37,129 bases of DNA from Nocardia carnea (GTDB lineage: Bacteria; Actinomycetota; Actinomycetes; Mycobacteriales; Mycobacteriaceae): positions 1 through 37,129 of the forward strand of contig NZ_JARWOV010000305.1 of assembly GCF_029868855.1 (NCBI RefSeq). Direction: 5' to 3'. Of this stretch, positions 26,601 through 32,828 are shown in pieces. The first letter of the stretch is position 1; each line of letters begins with the position of its first letter. The position numbers and the translations under genes were made by a program. The notes beneath the pieces are model-generated. The model searched no databases and was not told where the DNA came from. It worked only from the letters and a program-made list of their open reading frames with translations.

Positions 26601-28180
26601 AGAGCCACCACCTGTTCCGGGCCCGCTCCCTCGTCGATCAGCAGCCGCGCCAGCCTGTTCGCGCGGGCGTCGAGTTCCCGGTAGGTCAGCGCCGTGCCCT
26701 CGAATCGCACGGCCTCCGCATCCGGGGTGCGCGCCGCGCGATCGGCGAAAACACTTGCCAGCGTGGCCGGTTCCACCTCGGTGGCAGTGTCGTTCCAGGT
26801 ATGCAGGACCTGCCGATGTTCGGTCTCGGTGAGCGCGGTCAGCTCCCGCACGGGGGTATCCCGATCGCCGGCCAGGAAACGATTCAGGAAGTCCAGGTAG
26901 CGCCGCCGGTGGGCCGCGACTTCCGCCTCACTGTAGAGCTGCGGGTTGGCCTCGAAATCGAGATGGATCCCGTCCCCGTCGCTGTTGTAGAGGTTGACCG
27001 AAAGATCCTCGACCGGCCCCGTCGCCAGAACGTGCACGGAGACGTCGAGGTCGGCGAACCGCAGCGGCCGCGCGAAGAGCATGATGTTGATCATCGGGCC
27101 GAAGAATCCGCGGGTATCGCGGTCGTAACCGCAATCGCGGCGGATATCGTCGTGCCGATAGCGCTGATGGCGCAGCGCTCCGGTGATCTGGCTGCCGACG
27201 GCACGCACCACATCGTCGAGGGTGGTCTCGGGTTCGAACCGGATCCGCAGCGGCACCACATTGGATACGACCCCGGCCGAGCGGCGCAGCGACACCGTCG
27301 TGCGCGCCGACACCGGCAGGCTCAGCACCACATCGTTCTGCCCGGTCATCGCCCGCACATAGCAGGCCATCGCGGCGGCGAACAGCACCGGATTCGAGGA
27401 ATCGCGCTGTTCGGCGGCGGCGGCGATCGCGGCCTCCGTCTCCTCGCTCAGGACACCGGTTGCCAGCCGGCGCCCCGCGATCGCCGTGGCCGGCGCATTG
27501 GTCACGGTGGAGAGGCTGACGACTTCGCCGACCCCGTCGAGCACGTCCTTCCAGTACGCACCGTCGGTGGCACGGCGCGGCGAATTCCGATAGTCGATCT
27601 CGCCGGCGTACAACTCGGCCAGCGGCGTCGCCCGCGATACCGACGGTTCACGGCCTTCCGCGTAGGCGGTGTAGATCTCGGAGGTACGGATCAGCGCGTT
27701 CATGGCGGCATAGCCGTCGAGAAGAATGTGGTGGGCGCGGGAGTACCAGATGTAATCGCGTTCCCCCGTACGCAGGATGGCGTTGAACACCAGCGGATCG
27801 TGGTCTATGTCGATCGGCGTGCGGGAATCGTCGTGCATCCAGCGCAACGCCGCGGCATGCGGATCGGGCTCGTCACGCAGGTCCAGCCGGGCCCAGCCGG
27901 GGCGCGAGGTGGGATCGAGTACCTGGTGCGGTACGCCGTCCACCTGCACGATGCGCTGCAGTACCACCTCGGTTTCCACGCCGAAGCGTTCGATCGCGTA
28001 CAACAGCAGGCCCGGGTCCAGATCACCGTGGAACTCCACGTATTCGGCGATGATGAGAGGGATCTCCGGCTGAATCCGCTGGGCGTACCACATCGCGGTC
28101 TGCGCCGGTGTGAGCGGAAAAGGTTCGGCCGAAAGCTCTGCCGACGAACTGTTATCGACCCCGGTGGCCGACGATCTCAT
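14675..28180 (-). CDS. Four-module nonribosomal peptide synthetase, C-A-T x4 plus thioesterase
   Basis: This 4501-residue synthetase builds a tetrapeptide. Landmarks: C1 HHILLDG at 150; A1 YTSGSTG from 624; T1 Ser1018; C2 HHICGDG at 1202; A2 1692; T2 Ser2073; C3 HHIAADG at 2257; A3 2744; T3 Ser3128; C4 HHIAMDG at 3316; A4 3806; T4 Ser4191; TE Ser4325 (GWSLGG), Asp4352 and His4475. All condensation motifs, carrier serines and the TE triad are intact. There is no epimerase, methyltransferase or cyclization domain. Aligned to the GrsA pocket, I read A1 as DVWHFSLVDK, the EntF serine code. A2 is DALFMGMVAK, A3 DALFMGAVVK and A4 DALFLGVIVK: hydrophobic pockets with no assigned residue. C1, A1 and TE resemble EntF, so C1 may accept an aryl or acyl starter. 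No MbtH-like gene or aryl-activating gene is in the window. The ATG at 28180 has GGAG 6 nt upstream; the TTG at 28183 is less likely. Confidence 0.96.
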   Translation of the reverse strand: MRSSATGVDNSSSAELSAEPFPLTPAQTAMWYAQRIQPEIPLIIAEYVEFHGDLDPGLLLYAIERFGVETEVVLQRIVQVDGVPHQVLDPTSRPGWARLDLRDEPDPHAAALRWMHDDSRTPIDIDHDPLVFNAILRTGERDYIWYSRAHHILLDGYAAMNALIRTSEIYTAYAEGREPSVSRATPLAELYAGEIDYRNSPRRATDGAYWKDVLDGVGEVVSLSTVTNAPATAIAGRRLATGVLSEETEAAIAAAAEQRDSSNPVLFAAAMACYVRAMTGQNDVVLSLPVSARTTVSLRRSAGVVSNVVPLRIRFEPETTLDDVVRAVGSQITGALRHQRYRHDDIRRDCGYDRDTRGFFGPMINIMLFARPLRFADLDVSVHVLATGPVEDLSVNLYNSDGDGIHLDFEANPQLYSEAEVAAHRRRYLDFLNRFLAGDRDTPVRELTALTETEHRQVLHTWNDTATEVEPATLASVFADRAARTPDAEAVRFEGTALTYRELDARANRLARLLIDEGAGPEQVVALCLRRSLDLVVAMYAVIKSGAAYLPLDPEHPVQRLEKIVHRARPVALLAAARDGLALPGIIAAITVDTVDLSERDPAPITDSDRTVPLRGDHLAYLLYTSGSTGTPKGVGVTHRAIVNRLRWMQHEYPLDHTDTVLQKTPATFDVSVWEFFWPLQTGARLVVARPDGHRDPAYLARLIRDEQVTTAHFVPSMLSVFVTDTEVGDCGTLRRVFCSGEALPPATVRDFRAALPGPQLHNLYGPTEAAVDVTYWECPPDPDVVPIGSPVWNTRTYVLDQALRPVAPGAVGELYLSGVQLARGYLGQAPLTAERFVADPFHAGERMYRTGDLARWQLAEADTRRGVLEYLGRTDFQVKIRGLRIELGEIEAALLDDERIARAVCITHATPAGDQLAAYVVVRGDETLDTAELRARLARTLPGYMVPATVTPLPELPLNSNGKIDRSALPAPGPTGDRVRTAPRTEVEEVLAATFAELLGVPEVGIEDGFFELGGNSLVAARAVARINTALGTALTIRDLFEAGSIAALTERFTVREPDLTSPRLVPVHRPERIPLSPAQQRLWILNRFAEHAAAYNMPLAVQLDGNLDIDVLRAGLRDVLERHESLRTTFPDLGAGPQQLVHALAEVPLTLEPVEVAAGGVRELAAEFVTRPFDLRTEFPFRVGLYSVDTDCHVLVLVLHHICGDGWSVAPLVRDLTVAVTARAAGREPGWTPLPVQYADFALWQRELLGEESDPASALSRQITHWRAELAGLPDQLDLPLDRPRPAYRSTEGGRVAFTIPAGTRRAAAELAATRGASMFMVVHAALAALLSRICGSTDIVIGTPIAGRSDPALDELVGMFVNTLVLRTEVDPAADFDRMLDIVRETDLNAFANADVPFERLVEVVNPERSGARHPLFQVMLSYDNAGEYDLNLPGVRTEILALDADIAKFDLQLEVHDDNSGGELHAEIGYATDVFDERTVQSIARRFVAVLDAAVAAPRRPVGDIDVLDRREYGNLVPLAGGPAEPPVSLAELLGRSAVRDPDGVAVRFRGRDTTYRELDERANRLARLLIEQGAGPETVVALALPRGLDAITAIWAVAKTGAAYVPVDPGYPRDRIAHMLTDSGALLGVTGPEQLDVVSQRSGAVRKWLVLGDPHLESACATVSSAPVTDADRIRPVRTIHPAYLIYTSGSTGTPKAVVVTHGGLASFAAEQCYLFGVTPAARTLHFSSPSFDASVLELLLGFACGATVVIAPPEIYGGSELAGFLQVERVTHAFVTPAALATVDPAGLDRLQTVMVGGEACGPELVATWADRYRMHNMYGPSEATVAATMSGPMRPDRPVPLGHPVRGMRLFVLDSRLRPVPPGTPGELYLSGPGVARGYHGRYALTAARFPANPYGRRGERMYRTGDLVVADRSGRLRFLGRADDQVKLRGFRIELSEIDHVLRTHPGVRRALTVVHTDPQGRQRLAAYIVADSGIDPAGVRATVRGRLPGYMVPDAVTVLPEFPTAPSGKLDRKALPEPVFAGPTATSRPPATDIERRVAEVFAEVLGREVTGVDDGFFDLGGNSLLATRLVGGLYDRFGVDLPVRTIFDAPTVAALAEHVTRTPVTVRVPLTARDPRPERLPLSLPQQRLWFLNRFAPESSAYNIAFVLDIHGALDVAALRSAFGDIVERHEVLRTAYPDDGNGAQQRILPVTWALPTLEVRDTDPAGATAALHEAATTGFDLTTGAPLRATLLRIGANRYRLGVVVHHIAADGWSLGPLTRDLALAYQARSAGAGPEWRPLEVQYADFGLWQREHLGAATDPDSLAARQLGYWRDRLAGLPEELPLPYDRPRPAEPQQTAGTVRYTIPAPMRQALAELARTQGVSPFMLLRSALAVLLRSVTGGRDIAIGTPVAGRTDRRLDELVGMFVNTLVLRSDVDPAGSFTDLLRADRDTELAALAHADIPFEQVVSALGNDPRATGRHPLFQVALTVQDTPVPTLELPGLAVDAAALDIARAKFDLELKAGDLEAGELEFVYADELFDAATVHTLADRFLRVLAAVAARPDIAVGDIDTRTDSERATHSPARGPVPGIPRTLAGLFASTVLAHSARPALFAEDTVLTYAELDRRANRLARALIRRGLGAGDRVALGLTRSADSVTAMLAIAKSGAAFVPVDPNYPVERVAHMLADSGCTVGISRAGHAETLRAAGGDHIDWLLLDTPAGRRETGVPADPVTDADRVRPVRVTDPAYLIYTSGSTGKPKGVTATHGSLADLADEFRDRLAIHPGARTLHFSSPSFDAAVLDLLLAIGPGAAMVIVPPEVYGGDELAELMTRAEVTHTFITPAALATIDPDRWPLPRLRGLMVGGEHVGPELVARWAPGRRMFNAYGPTETTVVVSVTPVAPERPAGLASLIRGVRAVVLDERLRPVPTGVPGELYIGGPGLAQGYHERFGLTAARFVADPYGPAGARMYRTGDVVRWTTDGDLRYLGRSDNQVKMRGFRIELGEITGALAAHPAVHFAHTEVRRVAGVDRLVAYVHPADTGHRPEPEELREYLAQRLPRHMVPTAFTLLDEIPLTPVGKLDIAALPEPQALPTGSAGRAPQTATERLVADVMGELVDAPVTDTGDNFFEIGGNSLLATQLVGRLEAATGVRLAVRSVFTAPTVAELAARLDGENAGESGPALQRRERPARIPLSAAQQRLWFLNRFGGSDPAATPGAYNVPVVLRLRGPLDRTALATALHTVQQQHETLRTVFPEIDGEPVQLVRELPGAAVELQTPATEGDPRPAVERFIAPGFDLSTQIPLRAGLFVVAPDDHILVLVVHHIAMDGWSLEPLAADVAEAYRTVRLGAEPRPDTEALQYIDYTLWQRELLGAEDDPNSVITGQLAYWRDALDGLPELLAVPADRPRPPVPSYRGGTVEERLDARAHRDLRELAARHNVSVFMVLHAALAVLLHRLTGSGDIAVGTPVAGRGRPELDRMIGMFVNTLVLRTPVDSGRQFTELLDTVREADLDAFAHAELPFERLVEVLNPVRSQSHHPLFQVMLSVRDEPVRALELPGLSIEALDIDAGIAKFDLQFTLTECRGEDRSPDGIAVAVNYSADLFDEPTAARLGRRLVRLLAAIAADPAVVIGDLELLEPAEWSALAPLCRADSDQPVTLPEVFAAAASVDRRAVALAAAGVEVTYDALDRWSNRLARVLIGYGVGPETLVALGIPRTVESVATVLAVTKTGAAFVPVDPGYPAARISHMLTDSGAALGLTLAEYRPQLVGEVQWLALDDPDFREEVLDASSAPVADAERNGPLRMDNPAYVIYTSGSTGTPKGVVVTHRGLSNFAAETAQRFDVRPDSRILHFATPSFDAAMLDLLFALGGAATLVLTPPGVVGGTELARVLIAERITHAFITTAALATVDPTGITDFQHVLVGGEALPAEVVARWAPGRNLHNVYGPTETTIVTVVSAPLVPAGPIPIGEPIRGVAAMVLDSRLRPAPLGVTGELYLAGGALARGYHDRPGLTAQRFVANPFGKPGERMYRTGDLVRIRTGAEGGPGDIEYVGRTDHQVKIRGFRIELGEIDAALSRHPAVEFSYTAGHRTPAGATALVSYVKAAPGTTAAELTAHLSEFVPNYMVPQSIMLIDRLPLTPVGKLDRAALPEPVFSAVEGYRAPANPIEADLCEIFADVLEVERVGTADGFFELGGNSLLATKVVAQARDAGLDLPMQLLFGESTPAALAARLGDGTASAAMDLALAPLLPLRPDSGSGRAPLFCIHPAIGLSWCYAGLLAELPADQPVYGLQAPQAAGEPGFGSIAEVAEHYLTHIRSVQPHGPYQLLGWSLGGLIAHEIAVRLQAQGEEVASLTMLDSYRLSDDLAEHAMPTITEILGEFGGDLMVDGAEPTLAEAAEMLRSRPGPFAALTLEHLERLYAGYADGTVQANGFRPGVFDGDLLFFAAATDPVNRAAPDRHPGAWQQYVTGAVTAHDIECTHAEMTTAQSLAVIGPVLREHLRAHLRT

Positions 28181-28555
28181 CAATCACTCCGTTCTACAGC
28201 TCGACACTCCCCGAACAGCCCACGGCCGACCGATACCGGTCGTGGGTGTGATTCACGACTGGTTATTCGGAGCGTCACCTTGAATGGATTGGCAGTCGAA
28301 ACCGAATGGTTACCTGGAGCCGGAACAGCGTTCGGACCACGATGTCCGAATTCCGGCGCAGTCATTCACTTCGAGGCGGAATTCTGCCTCACTTCTTACC
28401 CGGCGACCCGGGCGTTGCCTAGATACTACGCACTGGGGGCGAGTCTGTTTACCCTCCGTGGGCAAAAAATAAACCGGCCACTAGTAGTTACTGCATCGAT
28501 GGTCGGCGAAGTTCCGGCAAACCCGCTGCCGGGGGCGGCGAACACCGCCTGGCAG
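28181..28555 (-). promoter_or_regulatory. Upstream leader and promoter region of the NRPS operon
   Basis: These 375 bases separate lnt from the NRPS and hold no gene. A TAGTAT -10-like hexamer (28423-28428, minus) would give a leader of about 235 nt, though its -35 is unclear. Inside lie three inverted repeats: CCCACG/CGTGGG enclosing ACCG/CGGT at 28219-28246, TTCGGAC-6 nt-GTCCGAA at 28331-28350, and an 18-bp near-palindrome centred on GAATTC at 28373-28390. No IdeR-type iron box (TTAGGTTAGGCTAACC-like) was seen. A CCGGCA/TGCCGG hairpin and a T-rich run on the minus strand near 28471-28478 could end the lnt transcript. Confidence 0.5.
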
Positions 28556-30238
28556 TCAGGAGCGAACGGTTGCGTCCAGTCCGTCCGCACTCCGCCGATC
28601 CGCCCGCCGGCGAACCAGTGCGACCACGACACCCACCACTGTCACGAGTACGACGGCCAATTCCGGCCACGGCCCGAGAGCCGTCGCCGGAGTGGTCGAG
28701 GTACGCAGCGGGACCTCCGCGACCAGCGCTTCCGGCACGAACAACGCACTTTCCTGCCGGATGCTCCCGTCGGCGGCGATGATCGCGCTGACACCCGAGG
28801 TCGCGGCAACGACCAGGGACCGCCCGTGCTCCACCGCCCGCACCCTGGACATCGCAAGTTGCTGGTAGGTCATTTCACTGTCACCGAAAGTCGCATTATT
28901 CGTCGGCACCGCCAGCAATTGCGCACCGGACTGCAGCGAATCCCGGAAAGCCCGATCGAAAGCTACTTCGTAACAGGTTGCTATCCCGATTTCCGTACCT
29001 GAAGTCCGAATTGTTCCGTCACCGTTACCCGGGACGAAGTAGCCGGCCCGGTCGGCATAGTCGGAAAAGAGCCGGAAGAAACCGCGCATCGGCAGGTATT
29101 CACCGAAAGGCTGTACTATTTTTTTGTCGTGCCGCTCCCCCGGACCGCCTTCTCCGGTCCAGACCATTACCGAATTCGTCGTGGTGCGGTCACCGTTCAC
29201 CAGCACCGCGCCCACCAGAATGGGTGCCGAGATGCGATGTGCGGCCTCGGAGATGAGCGCGGCGGCGTCGGGATTGCGCAACGGGTCGATATCGGAGGAA
29301 TTTTCGGGCCACACGACCACATCCGGTGCCGGAAACCGACCGGAAGCCACCTCATCGGCAAGCTGTTCGGTCCGCCGGACGTGATTGTCGAGCACTGCCC
29401 GCCGCTGAGCGTTGAAGTCCAGGCCCAGGCGCGGCACGCTGCCCTGGATCGCCGCGACCGTCAGGGTGCTGTCCCCCGCCATCGGCGCCGGAAGCGCCGC
29501 GCGCACGCCGAGGCCCGCGACCGGGAGCAGCAGGCATGCCAGTGCGGCGGCGATCGGGCCGGCCACGCGTCCGCGCGCCACAGTTTCGGGCGTTCCATTC
29601 GACTCATGGGCACCGGGGAGTTCGCGACGGACCGCCAGGAGGACTGCCACGGCGCAGGTACCACTGAGCGCGACCGCGAAACTCACCAGCGGCGCGCCGC
29701 CCAGCATCGCCAGCGGTAGAAACCACCCGTCCGCCTGACCGAACGCCAGCCGGCCCCAGGGGAACCCGCCGAACGGGAAACTCGACCTACCCCATTCCGC
29801 CGCGGTCCAGGCCAGCGCGAGCCATACGGGCCAGCCGGGGAACCGGCCGAGCAACCGGGCCAGGACCCCGAACAGACCCATATACACCGCACACGCGGTC
29901 GACAGGGCGATCCACGGCACCGGTCCCACGTAGATACCCGTCCACGGCAGCAGCGGGAGGAAGAAGGCGAGACCGGCCAGGAAGCCGTAACCGAATCCGG
30001 ACCGCAACCCGGTCCCACCACGCAGTACCAGCGTCAACAGCGCGATCCCCAGAGGTGCGAGGAACCACCACGGCCGCGGCGGGAAGCTGCCGAACAGCAA
30101 GAACCCCGACACCACCGCGGCGAGCGACCGCATCACCGCGGGATACCGGCCCAGCCGCCCGGAGTACCCGCCCAGCCGTTCCGACCACCCGTTCGCCGTC
30201 CTGACACCCTGTTCCACACCCATATCCTGTCGTTCCAC
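28556..30238 (-). CDS. lnt: Apolipoprotein N-acyltransferase
   Basis: This 560-residue membrane protein transfers the third acyl chain to the N-terminal Cys of lipoproteins at the outer face of the cytoplasmic membrane. About six N-terminal helices (residues 35-245) precede a nitrilase-fold domain (about 258-510), and a final helix (about 520-545) anchors the C-terminus. The nitrilase triad is visible as Glu312 (WPENSS), Lys372 (HDKKIVQPFGEYLP) and Cys422 (CYEVAF). The GTG at 30238 is the longest start, and the ATG at 30223 is an alternative. In mycobacteria Lnt is fused to or followed by the Ppm1 mannosyltransferase. This protein stops after its last helix, and the next gene downstream is the NRPS. 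Confidence 0.95.
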   Translation of the reverse strand: MERQDMGVEQGVRTANGWSERLGGYSGRLGRYPAVMRSLAAVVSGFLLFGSFPPRPWWFLAPLGIALLTLVLRGGTGLRSGFGYGFLAGLAFFLPLLPWTGIYVGPVPWIALSTACAVYMGLFGVLARLLGRFPGWPVWLALAWTAAEWGRSSFPFGGFPWGRLAFGQADGWFLPLAMLGGAPLVSFAVALSGTCAVAVLLAVRRELPGAHESNGTPETVARGRVAGPIAAALACLLLPVAGLGVRAALPAPMAGDSTLTVAAIQGSVPRLGLDFNAQRRAVLDNHVRRTEQLADEVASGRFPAPDVVVWPENSSDIDPLRNPDAAALISEAAHRISAPILVGAVLVNGDRTTTNSVMVWTGEGGPGERHDKKIVQPFGEYLPMRGFFRLFSDYADRAGYFVPGNGDGTIRTSGTEIGIATCYEVAFDRAFRDSLQSGAQLLAVPTNNATFGDSEMTYQQLAMSRVRAVEHGRSLVVAATSGVSAIIAADGSIRQESALFVPEALVAEVPLRTSTTPATALGPWPELAVVLVTVVGVVVALVRRRADRRSADGLDATVRS

Positions 30239-30710
30239 GGCCCCGGTGCCGCGGCCACCCCAGGGCCCGTGTGCCCCAACCCACCCGCCCCGGGGACGAA
30301 CCTTGCGCGAGCGAGGCTTCCGCAGTGCGGCGAACCGCGACCACGAGCAGCACCGGAGCGGCGGAATTCGCGCAGTCCGGCGGGGTCACCACTTGCCCAC
30401 CGCCTCCCCGGCAGCACACCGCCCTCCGAAATGAATGTCCTCGCACGCCGCGCACCGCGGCCCGGAATCCGTGGGACCCGTTCCCGTCACTGCGGCGGTG
30501 GCCCGAATGCGTTCGGGCTCGCCGAGCGGTGCCATTCCACACCGGTACCGCGTTCGCCGCGTCGGTGCGCAGCGCTCGGCCTCCGCACCGTCCCGGATGT
30601 TCGGTCTCCGACCGTCCGTGTGGATGCCGGTCGAGACGAGACAGGTCCGATGCAAACCCCGCGCCGATTTCGAGAGGTGACACGATCGTCCGTCCTCGGC
30701 GCGGGCTGCA
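30239..30710. other. Intergenic region between amidohydrolase and lnt genes
   Basis: These 472 bases hold no gene I can assign firmly, and codon bias is weak in every frame. The best candidate is the small frame described at 30386-30535. The lnt promoter must also lie here, unless the gene is read from the amidohydrolase promoter. Confidence 0.5.
30386..30535 (-). CDS. Possible small Cys-rich protein
   Basis: A 49-residue frame begins MAPLGEPERIRATAAVTG and ends with RCAACEDIHFGGRCAAGEAVGKW. The CxxC-x3-H-x4-C pattern could bind zinc, and the codon bias near the end is acceptable. There is no good ribosome binding site, and the frame also extends upstream to 30655 with low-quality sequence. 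It may be noise. I do not recognise it. Confidence 0.2.
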   Translation of the reverse strand: MAPLGEPERIRATAAVTGTGPTDSGPRCAACEDIHFGGRCAAGEAVGKW

Positions 30711-32309
30711 TCATGCGGCGTAGATCGTGAGACCGCGGTGTACGGTGCGCAGGCAGCGCGGTAGTTCGGCTTCGGGGTCCAGCGGCGGCAGGCCGGGCAC
30801 CCGGGAGCGCGGATCGGTGGACCACCGTTGCACGGAATCCGCGGGGGCGGCGACCACGAGCTCGTCGGCTTCCCAGACCGCGTACGAGGCGGGTGCGCCG
30901 GGCACGAGAGTGCCGGCTATACCGTCACGGACTCCGCCGGCCCGCCAGGCTCCCCGCGTCGCCGCGGCGAAGGCCGCGCGGGGCGAGAGTCCGTGGCCCG
31001 GAGTGCGGTGGTGAACGGCGGCCCGGATTGCCGCCCACGGCTCCAATGCCGTGACCGGCGCGTCGGAGCCGATGGCCAGCGATACCCCCGCCGCGGCCAT
31101 GGCGGCGAACGGGTTCAGCGCCGCGGCGCGGGTGGCACCCAGACGTTCGGCGTACATACCGTCGGTCCCGCCCCATTCACGGTCGAACGCCGGCTGCACG
31201 CTGGCGATGACTCCCCAGCGGGCGAGGGACTCGATCTGGGCACTGTCGAGCAGCTCGGCGTGTTCGACGCGGTGTCCGCAGGCTGCGACGGCGGGACCAC
31301 CGAGTTCCGCGACGACCTGCCCGATACCGGCGACAACCGCGTCCACGGCGGCATCACCGATCGCGTGGAACCCGGCCTGCACACCGTTTTCGGTGCACGC
31401 ACGCACGTGGTCGGCGATCTGCGCAGCATCCAGGTAGGAGACGCCGGTCCCCGGCGCGTCCGAATAGGGGTCACGCAACCACGCGGTATGCGATCCCAGG
31501 GAACCGTCGACGAACAGGTCACCGGCCAGCCCGTGCGCGCCGAGATCGTGCAGCATTTCACGGGCCTGGCCCGCGGTCCGGACTGCCTGCCCCCAGTACG
31601 CCCGCACCTGCACACCGTGCTCGAAGGCGAGCAGCTCCCGCAGATCGGTTTCCCCTTCTATATCGGGTCCCGCGCATTCGTGTACCGCGACGACCCCGCG
31701 CGCGGCCGCGATATCCAGTGCCGTCCGCCGCGCGGCATCACGTTGCTCCCGGGTGAGCAGGGCCCGGGCCGCCGCTCGCACCAGATGGTGGGCGTCCGCG
31801 CGGACCGGTTCGCCCGCCCGATATCCGAACGCGTTCCCCAGCCCCGGAACCGTATCGAGCAACGCCGAGGAAGCCACCGCCGAATGACTGTCGACCCGGG
31901 CCAGATACACCGGGCGCCCGCGCGGGACAGCGGCATCGATCTCGGCGACCGTCGGCGGCCGGCCTTCCGGCCAGCGCGTTTCGTCCCAGCCGTCGGCAAG
32001 TATCACCCCGCCGGGCCCGTCCGCGGCGAACTTCGCCACCAGTTCCAGGCACTGCGCCAGCGAGTTCGCTTCGGACAGGTCGAGCCCCGACCGTTGCAGT
32101 CCGTACGCGGTGGTGTGCAGGTGCGATTCGACGAACGCCGGGGTCACCAGTGCGCCGTCGAGGTCGATCACCTCGGCATCGGGGTGCAGAGCCCGTCCCA
32201 CATGATCGGCGCCCAGCCACACCACCACCCCGTCGGTGACCGCGAGCGCCGTGGCATCGGGTGCGCTCGCACTGTAGATCCGACCTCCGACCAGCAGCTG
32301 CGTACTCAC
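30711..32309 (-). CDS. Amidohydrolase family protein (YtcJ-like, Amidohydrolase_3)
   Basis: This 532-residue metal-dependent hydrolase has a small beta domain at the N-terminus (LLVGGRIYSASAPDATALAVTDGVVVWLG) and then a TIM-barrel. It has the metal-binding ESHLHTT motif, the family segments ADGWDETRWPEGRPPT and VDGSLGSHTAWL, GFHAIGDAAVDAV, HRVEHAELL and the late metal Asp in AIGSDAPV. The C-terminus returns to the beta domain (GTLVPGAPASYAVWEADELVV). Substrate is unknown; related enzymes act on amides and exoenzyme-type N-acyl compounds. The frame is open to 32381, but the GTG at 32309 gives the usual N-terminus. From memory, its length matches M. tuberculosis Rv2052c, in the same position. 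It is divergent from the PPOX gene, 85 bp away. Confidence 0.88.
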   Translation of the reverse strand: MSTQLLVGGRIYSASAPDATALAVTDGVVVWLGADHVGRALHPDAEVIDLDGALVTPAFVESHLHTTAYGLQRSGLDLSEANSLAQCLELVAKFAADGPGGVILADGWDETRWPEGRPPTVAEIDAAVPRGRPVYLARVDSHSAVASSALLDTVPGLGNAFGYRAGEPVRADAHHLVRAAARALLTREQRDAARRTALDIAAARGVVAVHECAGPDIEGETDLRELLAFEHGVQVRAYWGQAVRTAGQAREMLHDLGAHGLAGDLFVDGSLGSHTAWLRDPYSDAPGTGVSYLDAAQIADHVRACTENGVQAGFHAIGDAAVDAVVAGIGQVVAELGGPAVAACGHRVEHAELLDSAQIESLARWGVIASVQPAFDREWGGTDGMYAERLGATRAAALNPFAAMAAAGVSLAIGSDAPVTALEPWAAIRAAVHHRTPGHGLSPRAAFAAATRGAWRAGGVRDGIAGTLVPGAPASYAVWEADELVVAAPADSVQRWSTDPRSRVPGLPPLDPEAELPRCLRTVHRGLTIYAA

Positions 32310-32394
32310 GGTGGACCAGTCTGCCGCACCCGTCCGCGCACCGTGCGACCGGTCGCGCCCCGCACTCGGCCGCTCGTCCAATTACCCTGCGTAC

Positions 32395-32793
32395 ATGACC
32401 AACACGCTCGGTGCGGTCGGCACCGCCGACTATGTTCTGCTCACCACCTTCCGCAAGGACGGCACACCCGTGCCGACCCCGCTGTGGGCAGTGGCCGAGG
32501 AAGGCAAACTTTACGTCTGGACCGTCACCGATTCGTGGAAGGTCAAACGATTGCGGCGCAACCCCGAGGTCACGGTGCAGCCCTGCGATTACAAGGGGAA
32601 ACCCCACGGTGAGGCGGTTCACGGCACCGGCCGCATCCTGGATGCTTCCGGCAGCGAGCATGTGCGTAAGTTGATCCGCCGCAAATACCGCTTTTCGGGG
32701 CTGCTGGTCGTGCTGGGCAGCACGCTGCGCCGGGGGAAATCGGGCACGGTCGGCATCGAGCTCACCGTGCGGGTGGATTCGTCCGCCGAGTAA
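32395..32793 (+). CDS. PPOX-class F420-dependent oxidoreductase (Rv2061-like)
   Basis: This 132-residue protein has the split-barrel flavin-binding fold of the pyridoxamine-5'-phosphate oxidase-like group. The pattern YVLLTTFRKDGTPVPTPLWAV, then LYVWTVTDSWKVKRLRRNPEVTVQPCD, matches the F420-binding Rv2061 subfamily. The physiological substrate is unknown. The ATG at 32395 is preceded by TACCCT (32383-32388) with 6 nt between and has no Shine-Dalgarno, so a leaderless transcript is likely. A longer frame from 32311 has no family similarity upstream. It is convergent with the VOC gene, 35 bp apart. Confidence 0.88.
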   Translation: MTNTLGAVGTADYVLLTTFRKDGTPVPTPLWAVAEEGKLYVWTVTDSWKVKRLRRNPEVTVQPCDYKGKPHGEAVHGTGRILDASGSEHVRKLIRRKYRFSGLLVVLGSTLRRGKSGTVGIELTVRVDSSAE

Positions 32794-32828
32794 CCGAGTC
32801 GACAGCTGGGCCGATCACCGGACCGGGC

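Noticed and set aside
14675..28180. MbtH-like partner for the NRPS
   Set aside because: No frame near the NRPS shows an MbtH pattern. It may be elsewhere or not needed.
28181..28555. IdeR/DtxR iron box that would mark a siderophore cluster
   Set aside because: No sequence close to the 19-bp IdeR palindrome was found, so siderophore function is not supported by regulation here.
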